Positions 16,094-19,604 of a stretch of 19,604 bases of DNA are shown piece by piece. Made by a program: the position numbers and the translations under genes. Location of the stretch: assembly GCA_023445955.1 (NCBI GenBank), contig JAEXJH010000273.1, positions 1 to 19,604 on the forward strand, given 5' to 3'. The notes beneath the pieces are model-generated. The model did not search any database. It had not been told where the DNA came from and worked only from the letters and a program-made list of their open reading frames with translations. The DNA comes from Pseudomonadota bacterium. GTDB taxonomy: Bacteria > Pseudomonadota > Alphaproteobacteria > Caulobacterales > Caulobacteraceae. Within the stretch, counting starts at the first letter, position 1, and each line of letters opens with the position of its first letter.

Positions 16094-16120
16094 TTGACCG
16101 CGCAAACCCTCTGCTATGTT
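16094..16120 (+). promoter_or_regulatory. Housekeeping-type promoter for popA
   Basis: TTGACCG (16094-16100), 12 nt, then GCTATGTT (16113-16120) is a close match to the Caulobacter pattern TTGaCgS, N10-14, GCTANAWC. Transcription would start near 16127, about 55 nt before the popA start. A GANTC site (GAATC, 16129-16133), the CcrM methylation target, lies at the predicted start point. Confidence 0.7.
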
Positions 16121-16172
16121 GCAGCGTCGAATCTCAGGGTCGGTTGTGGGACTGGCCCACGAGATTTCGGGC

Positions 16173-16177
16173 GGAGG
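16173..16177 (+). promoter_or_regulatory. Ribosome binding site of popA
   Basis: GGAGG sits 5 nt before the TTG at 16183. It decides between this start and a TTG at 16144, which has no such site. Confidence 0.7.
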
Positions 16178-16182
16178 TTGGT

Positions 16183-17508
16183 TTGGCGGTTGACGCCCGG
16201 ATCCTGATCGTGGCGCGCGACGATGTTCGCGCCGGACCGCTGGCCGAAGGGCTGGACCGGTTGGGCTGGCGCACGATCACCGCTCGCGGCCCCTACGCCG
16301 CCCTCGCCGCGCTGGGTGACCTGCCGATCGAGGCCGTGATCGTCGACCTGGCCAGCGCCGGTCCCGAGACCCAGACGCTGGCCCGTCGGCTGAAGGCCGC
16401 TGTGGCCCCGCGCCGCCTGCCGGTAATCGCCATCGGCGAGCCGGACGGCGACTATCGCAACCAGGCGTTCGATCTGACCCTGTCGCCGCCGCTGCACCCG
16501 TCGCAGGCCGCCCTGCGCCTGGAGAGCCTGGTGCGCACGGCCATCGCCGAGGAAGAGTTCGAGCTGCGGCTGGAGACCTTCGGCGAGCGCGGCCGACGCC
16601 TCGACCTGCCCGAGCCGCCGGACACCCCGTTCCGCATCCTGGCGGTCGGCGAGCCGGCTCCGCAGTTCCTGGCCCTGTCCAACGCCCTGCAGGCCAGCGG
16701 CGCCGAAGTGGTCGGCGCCTTCACCGCCTACACGGCCTTCGACTATCTGCACGAGCGGGCGTTCGACTCCGTCGTCCTGTGGGCCGGCGACAGCCAGCAG
16801 GAAGCCCTGTCGATCGCGGCCGGCATGCGCCGCAACACCCGACTCTTCCACATCCCGGCTCTGCTGTACCTGAAGGCCGAGAGCTATGTGACGATGTCCG
16901 AGGCGTTCCATCGCGGCGTCTCCGACGTGGCCTCGCCCGAGACGCCCGAGATCGAGACGGCCATGCGCGTCATGGAGCTGGCCCGCAGCTTCCGGCGCGG
17001 CGAGGCCATCCGCGGCGCGCTGGAGAAGGCCCGTAGCTCGGGCTTGATGGACGCCGCCACCGGCCTCTTCACCCGCGACCTGTTCGCCGCCCACCTGGCG
17101 CGGCTGGCCAAGGCCGCGACGGAACGCGCCCGCCCGCTGTCGATCTGCGTCCTGCGCGTCGCCGACAAGCCCGAGACCGTCTGGGCCCGCCAGAACGGCT
17201 GGCTGGACCGCGCCATCCCGCAGATCGGCTCGATGATCGGTCGCCTGGTCCGGGTCGAGGACACCTCGGCGCGCCTGGCCACAGAGGTCTTCGCCCTGGC
17301 CCTGCCCGCGACCAATGTGAACGCCGCTCGCGCCGCGGCAGAGCGGATCGCCGCCGTGATCGGCTGCACCGCCTTCGACGCCGGCGAGGACCGCGCGCCG
17401 TTCGTCTGCGAATTCGACATCGGCGTGGCCGAGGTCCAGCGTGGCGAAGGCGCCGTGCGCGCCCTGGAGCGCGCCGCCGCCAGCGCCTTGAAGCGCGACG
17501 CCAGCTAA
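16183..17508 (+). CDS. popA: PopA, c-di-GMP-binding cell-cycle effector (REC-REC-degenerate GGDEF)
   Basis: In Caulobacter, PopA binds cyclic di-GMP and recruits substrates such as CtrA to the ClpXP protease at the old pole before replication. The 441-residue product has a receiver domain (about 5-117) with acidic pair DD13-14-like in ARDDV and D55 in VIVDLA. A second, degenerate receiver (about 152-265) lacks the phospho-acceptor. A GGDEF-type domain (about 285-441) ends the protein. The catalytic GGDEF is ATEVF, so no cyclase activity is expected. The allosteric I-site RxxD is intact (RVED, R357) five residues upstream. D55 and R357 match the numbering I remember for published C. crescentus PopA, which supports the TTG start at 16183 over the one at 16144. 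PleD, its paralogue, has an active GGEEF, so it is excluded. Confidence 0.92.
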   Translation: MAVDARILIVARDDVRAGPLAEGLDRLGWRTITARGPYAALAALGDLPIEAVIVDLASAGPETQTLARRLKAAVAPRRLPVIAIGEPDGDYRNQAFDLTLSPPLHPSQAALRLESLVRTAIAEEEFELRLETFGERGRRLDLPEPPDTPFRILAVGEPAPQFLALSNALQASGAEVVGAFTAYTAFDYLHERAFDSVVLWAGDSQQEALSIAAGMRRNTRLFHIPALLYLKAESYVTMSEAFHRGVSDVASPETPEIETAMRVMELARSFRRGEAIRGALEKARSSGLMDAATGLFTRDLFAAHLARLAKAATERARPLSICVLRVADKPETVWARQNGWLDRAIPQIGSMIGRLVRVEDTSARLATEVFALALPATNVNAARAAAERIAAVIGCTAFDAGEDRAPFVCEFDIGVAEVQRGEGAVRALERAAASALKRDAS

Positions 17509-17516
17509 GCTGGAGC

Positions 17517-17545
17517 TTGGGCGCCGTAGCGGCAGCTCCTATATG
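17517..17545 (+). promoter_or_regulatory. Possible promoter for the FrnE-like gene
   Basis: TTGGGC (17517-17522), 17 nt, TATATG (17540-17545) has good sigma-70 spacing and lies in the 80-nt gap after popA. It suggests the downstream genes can be expressed apart from popA. Confidence 0.5.
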
Positions 17546-17549
17546 GAAC

Positions 17550-17567
17550 ATGTCCTGTAGCGGACAT
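17550..17567. repeat. Inverted repeat at the predicted FrnE-like transcription start
   Basis: ATGTCC (17550-17555) and GGACAT (17562-17567) form a perfect dyad with a 6-nt spacer. The site starts just after the putative -10 and ends 21 nt before the ATG, a place typical for a repressor operator. Confidence 0.5.
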
Positions 17568-17588
17568 CAGTGCCTCAAGGAGTACGCC

Positions 17589-18239
17589 ATGGCCCAGCAG
17601 CAACCGCTGATCATCGACGTCGTCGCCGACGTGGTCTGCCCCTGGTGCTATCTGGGCTGGCGACGGCTGAAGTCGGCCCTGGCCCTGCGCCCCGACGTTG
17701 AGGCCAAGCTGATCTGGCGTCCTTACCAGCTGGACCCGACGCTTCCCGAGGAAGGCGTCGACCGCAAGCAGTACATGGCCCAAAAGTTCCGCGATCCCGA
17801 GAAGCTGAAGGCCGTGCATTCGGCCCTGGTCGAAGGCGGCGCCGAGGAAGGCATCGTGTTCGATTTCGACGCCATCGAATTCTCGCCCAACACCAACGCC
17901 GCCCATCGTCTGATCCGCTGGGCCCTGACGGCTGGCGCCCAGGACGAGGTCGTCGAGGCGCTGTTCAAGGCCTACTTCGCCGACGGCCTCGACATCGGCG
18001 ACCCGATGGTGCTGGGCGACATCGCCGAGGCGGCGGGCATGGAACGCTTGGTGGTGCTGCAACTGCTGTCGGAAGGCGCCGACAAGGAAGCCGTGGCCCG
18101 CGAGCACGCCATGGCCGTGCAGGGCGGCGTGACCGGCGTGCCGTTCGCCATCTTCGCGGGCAAGGTGGCCGTGGTCGGGGCCGAATCCCCGGAACGCATC
18201 ACCCAGGCGATTGACCAGGCGCTGGCTTCGGGCGCCTGA
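17589..18239 (+). CDS. DsbA-family oxidoreductase, FrnE-like
   Basis: FrnE-like proteins are cytoplasmic thioredoxin-fold proteins with a helical insert; many act on disulfides or as isomerases of unknown substrates. The 216-residue product lacks a signal peptide. The active site is CPWC (17-20) in DVVCPWCYLGWRRLK. The cis-proline loop is GVTGVPFAIF near residue 180, and the end AVVGAESPERITQAIDQAL is family-typical. The ATG at 17589 has AAGGAG 7 nt upstream. It follows popA by 80 nt in the same direction, with its own promoter-like sequence. 2-hydroxychromene-2-carboxylate isomerase is a related fold, but the CxxC favours an oxidoreductase. Confidence 0.88.
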   Translation: MAQQQPLIIDVVADVVCPWCYLGWRRLKSALALRPDVEAKLIWRPYQLDPTLPEEGVDRKQYMAQKFRDPEKLKAVHSALVEGGAEEGIVFDFDAIEFSPNTNAAHRLIRWALTAGAQDEVVEALFKAYFADGLDIGDPMVLGDIAEAAGMERLVVLQLLSEGADKEAVAREHAMAVQGGVTGVPFAIFAGKVAVVGAESPERITQAIDQALASGA

Positions 18240-18272
18240 TCCCGTTTCGTCGAGTCGGGGGACTTCAGCGTC

Positions 18273-18797
18273 ATGGACCACAACAATCAGCGCATGATCA
18301 GCTACGCCATCAGCGGCGTGGTGATCGCCCTGGTGCTCTTCTTCCGCATGCGCCGCCTGACCCAGGAGCGGCGGCTGAAGCTGGAACTGATGTGGATCAT
18401 GCCCGCCATCATGGTGCTGGCGACGATCGCATTGTTCCTGCAGTTCCCGCCGCACGGCCTGGACTGGCTGTGGCTGACGGCCGTCTTCGCGGTCGGCGCG
18501 TTCATCGGCTGGTGGCGCGGCAAGCTGGTGCCGATCGCCATCGATCCTGAGACCCATCTCCTGAACACCAAGCCTTCGCCGGCCGCCCTGCTCTTCCTGC
18601 TGGGCCTGTTCGTCGTGCGCTTTGGCCTGCGGGCCTATCTGGAGAGCAACGCCAGCGCCCTGCACATCGGCGTTGGACTGCTGACCGACGGCTTCGTCGT
18701 CCTGGCCGTGGGCCTGTTCGGCGTTTCCCGCCTGGAAATGGCCCTGCGCGCCTGGGCCCTCTTGAAGGCGGCGCGAGCGACCAAGGCGACTGCCTAA
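18273..18797 (+). CDS. Small multi-span membrane protein, possibly DUF1453/CcdC-like
   Basis: I do not recognise a functional family with certainty. The 174-residue product shows about five hydrophobic spans near residues 9-25, 42-60, 66-84, 100-118 and 128-150. Between the first two lies a basic loop, FRMRRLTQERRLKLELMW. Another loop reads WWRGKLVPIAIDPETHLLNT. This RxxR loop followed by a short-range membrane bundle is reminiscent of DUF1453 (CcdC-like) proteins. The start ATG follows the FrnE-like stop by 33 nt, with GGGGGA upstream, so the two are likely co-transcribed. The closing terminator lies 62 nt after the stop. Confidence 0.82.
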   Translation: MDHNNQRMISYAISGVVIALVLFFRMRRLTQERRLKLELMWIMPAIMVLATIALFLQFPPHGLDWLWLTAVFAVGAFIGWWRGKLVPIAIDPETHLLNTKPSPAALLFLLGLFVVRFGLRAYLESNASALHIGVGLLTDGFVVLAVGLFGVSRLEMALRAWALLKAARATKATA

Positions 18798-18815
18798 AAC
18801 GCAGAGCGCTTCACG

Positions 18816-18844
18816 GCGCTTGCTTTTTGCAGCGCAACAAGCGC
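18816..18844 (+). other. Hairpin downstream of the membrane-protein gene
   Basis: GCGCTTG (18816-18822) pairs with CAAGCGC (18838-18844). Inside it TTGC (18827-18830) pairs with GCAA (18834-18837) directly under the outer stem, leaving CTTT bulged. No T run follows, so it is not itself a terminator. It precedes the terminator at 18860 by 15 nt and may stabilise the mRNA 3' end. Confidence 0.5.
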
Positions 18845-18859
18845 ATAAGGCTATTCGTG

Positions 18860-18890
18860 AGCCCCCTTCCGTCGCGGAGGGGGCTATTTT
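18860..18890 (+). terminator. Intrinsic terminator closing the popA-side operon
   Basis: AGCCCCC (18860-18866) pairs with GGGGGCT (18879-18885), extended inward by TCCG/CGGA around a TCG loop. ATTTT follows directly. This is the clearest intrinsic terminator in the window. Confidence 0.85.
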
Positions 18891-18901
18891 CGTTGGAATA
18901 C

Positions 18902-18990
18902 GACCAAGAAGCGGTCCGAGGGAAGCGTCACAGGCTTCAGGGGGCCCGATTTGGTCATTGGCGCGAGCCGCGCGTTTTTTGTGTGCGCGG
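18902..18990 (+). promoter_or_regulatory. Structured leader of the DEAD-box helicase gene, attenuator-like
   Basis: GACCAA (18902-18907) can pair with TTGGTC (18951-18956), enclosing the hairpin GAAGC/GCTTC (18922-18926, 18934-18938). Then GCGCG-AGC-CGCGC (18961-18973) is followed by G and six T (18975-18980), a terminator-like shape. CCGCGC (18968-18973) can instead pair with GCGCGG (18985-18990), which would break that stem. The start codon is 6 nt further on. Regulation by attenuation is inference. Confidence 0.4.
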
Positions 18991-18996
18991 CCGCAA

Positions 18997-19604
18997 ATGA
19001 ACTGGACCCATATGCCCTTCCCCGCCTCCCACCCCGCTCTCGAGCGGGCTCTCGCCGCTCAAGGCTATCTCGAGCCCACTCCCGTCCAGGCCGCCGTGCT
19101 GGAGGCCGACGCCGAAGGCCGCGACCTGCTGGTCAGCGCCCAGACCGGCTCGGGCAAGACCGTGGCCTTCGGCCTCGCCGCCGCGCCCACCCTGCTGGGT
19201 GACGAAGAGATCTTCGGCCGCGCCAGCGCCCCGCTGGCCCTGGTGATCGCCCCGACCCGCGAACTGGCCATCCAGGTCAATCGCGAGCTGACCTGGCTCT
19301 ACGCCCAGGCCATGGCCGTGGTGGTCAACTGCGTCGGCGGCATGGACGCTCGCCGCGAACAGCGCGCCCTGAACTACGGCGCCCACATCGTCGTTGGCAC
19401 CCCGGGCCGCCTGCGCGACCACATCGAGCGCGGTCACCTGGACCTGTCGGAGCTGAAGGTCGCCGTCCTCGACGAGGCCGACGAGATGCTCGACATGGGC
19501 TTCCGCGAAGACCTGGAATTCATTCTCGACGCCGCCCCGGCCGAGCGCCGCACCCTGCTGTTCTCGGCCACCCTGGCGCGCGACATCGTGCAGCTGGCCA
19601 AGAG
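18997..19604 (+). CDS. DEAD-box ATP-dependent RNA helicase, N-terminal part (cut by right edge)
   Basis: DEAD-box helicases unwind RNA in ribosome assembly and mRNA decay. The visible 202 codons hold the RecA1 domain: a Q-motif region GYLEPTPVQAAVL, motif I SAQTGSGKT, Ia APTRELA, GG in CVGGMD, Ib TPGR, II DEAD (VLDEADEMLDMGF) and III SAT. The second RecA domain lies outside. Both ATG 18997 and ATG 19012 are in frame without a good Shine-Dalgarno; the longer is listed. It may be the RhlB-type helicase that Caulobacter carries near popA (as I recall), but without the C-terminal half I leave the symbol open. A structured leader precedes it. Confidence 0.93.
   Translation, partial: MNWTHMPFPASHPALERALAAQGYLEPTPVQAAVLEADAEGRDLLVSAQTGSGKTVAFGLAAAPTLLGDEEIFGRASAPLALVIAPTRELAIQVNRELTWLYAQAMAVVVNCVGGMDARREQRALNYGAHIVVGTPGRLRDHIERGHLDLSELKVAVLDEADEMLDMGFREDLEFILDAAPAERRTLLFSATLARDIVQLAK

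Noticed and set aside
16144..16182. Longer popA start at TTG 16144
   Set aside because: No Shine-Dalgarno, 13 unconserved residues before the receiver domain, and the 16183 start reproduces the remembered PopA residue numbers.
1..19604. CRISPR arrays, insertion sequences, prophage or toxin-antitoxin modules
   Set aside because: I saw no regularly spaced repeats, transposase or phage motifs; nearly all sequence is covered by ordinary chromosomal genes.

Overview
The window is GC-rich, gene-dense chromosomal DNA from an alphaproteobacterium, most likely Caulobacter or a close relative. The main evidence is a PopA gene (REC-REC-degenerate GGDEF) whose key residues fall at the positions I remember for Caulobacter crescentus PopA. 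Promoter-like sequences fit the Caulobacter housekeeping pattern (TTGaCgS, 10-14 nt, GCTANAWC). Some genes use TTG or GTG starts, and many stop/start codons overlap.

Region 1 (1-6789, all on the minus strand) is a high-affinity potassium uptake operon. In transcription order it holds an unnamed 27-residue membrane peptide, kdpF (28 residues), kdpA, kdpB, a TorF-type outer-membrane porin, kdpC and the 5' part of kdpD, which runs off the left edge. The two peptides are too short for ordinary ORF calling. The porin between kdpB and kdpC is the most striking layout feature: it would pair an outer-membrane channel with the inner-membrane K+ pump under one control. A 100-bp leader carries three phased copies of a short repeat that could bind KdpE.

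Region 2 (6790-7372) is a boundary segment. It encodes a 73-residue protein that looks like a small DNA-binding protein. A perfect 10-bp inverted repeat lies over its probable -35 element, which suggests a regulated promoter.

Region 3 (7373-11636, minus strand) is a compact core operon: rlpA, tmk, holB, tatD and a metallo-beta-lactamase-fold hydrolase. It covers cell-wall cleavage at the septum, dTMP phosphorylation, the clamp-loader delta' subunit, a TatD nuclease and a PhnP-like phosphodiesterase. All junctions from tmk to the hydrolase are tight or overlapping.

Region 4 (11743-13743, plus strand) starts with tRNA-Ser(UGA). Only 36 nt later come rsmC, rsuA and a TusA-family gene, again overlapping. 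It looks like an RNA-modification unit that may share a transcript with the tRNA. Convergent to it are a YihY/BrkB membrane protein and an alpha-methylacyl-CoA racemase-like CaiB enzyme (minus strand).

Region 5 (16094-19604, plus strand) holds popA, a FrnE-like DsbA-family oxidoreductase and a small multi-membrane-span protein, closed by a clear intrinsic terminator. A DEAD-box RNA helicase follows, cut by the right edge. Its leader contains several hairpins and a terminator-like stem with six T just ahead of the start codon. I saw no insertion sequence, prophage gene or CRISPR array.
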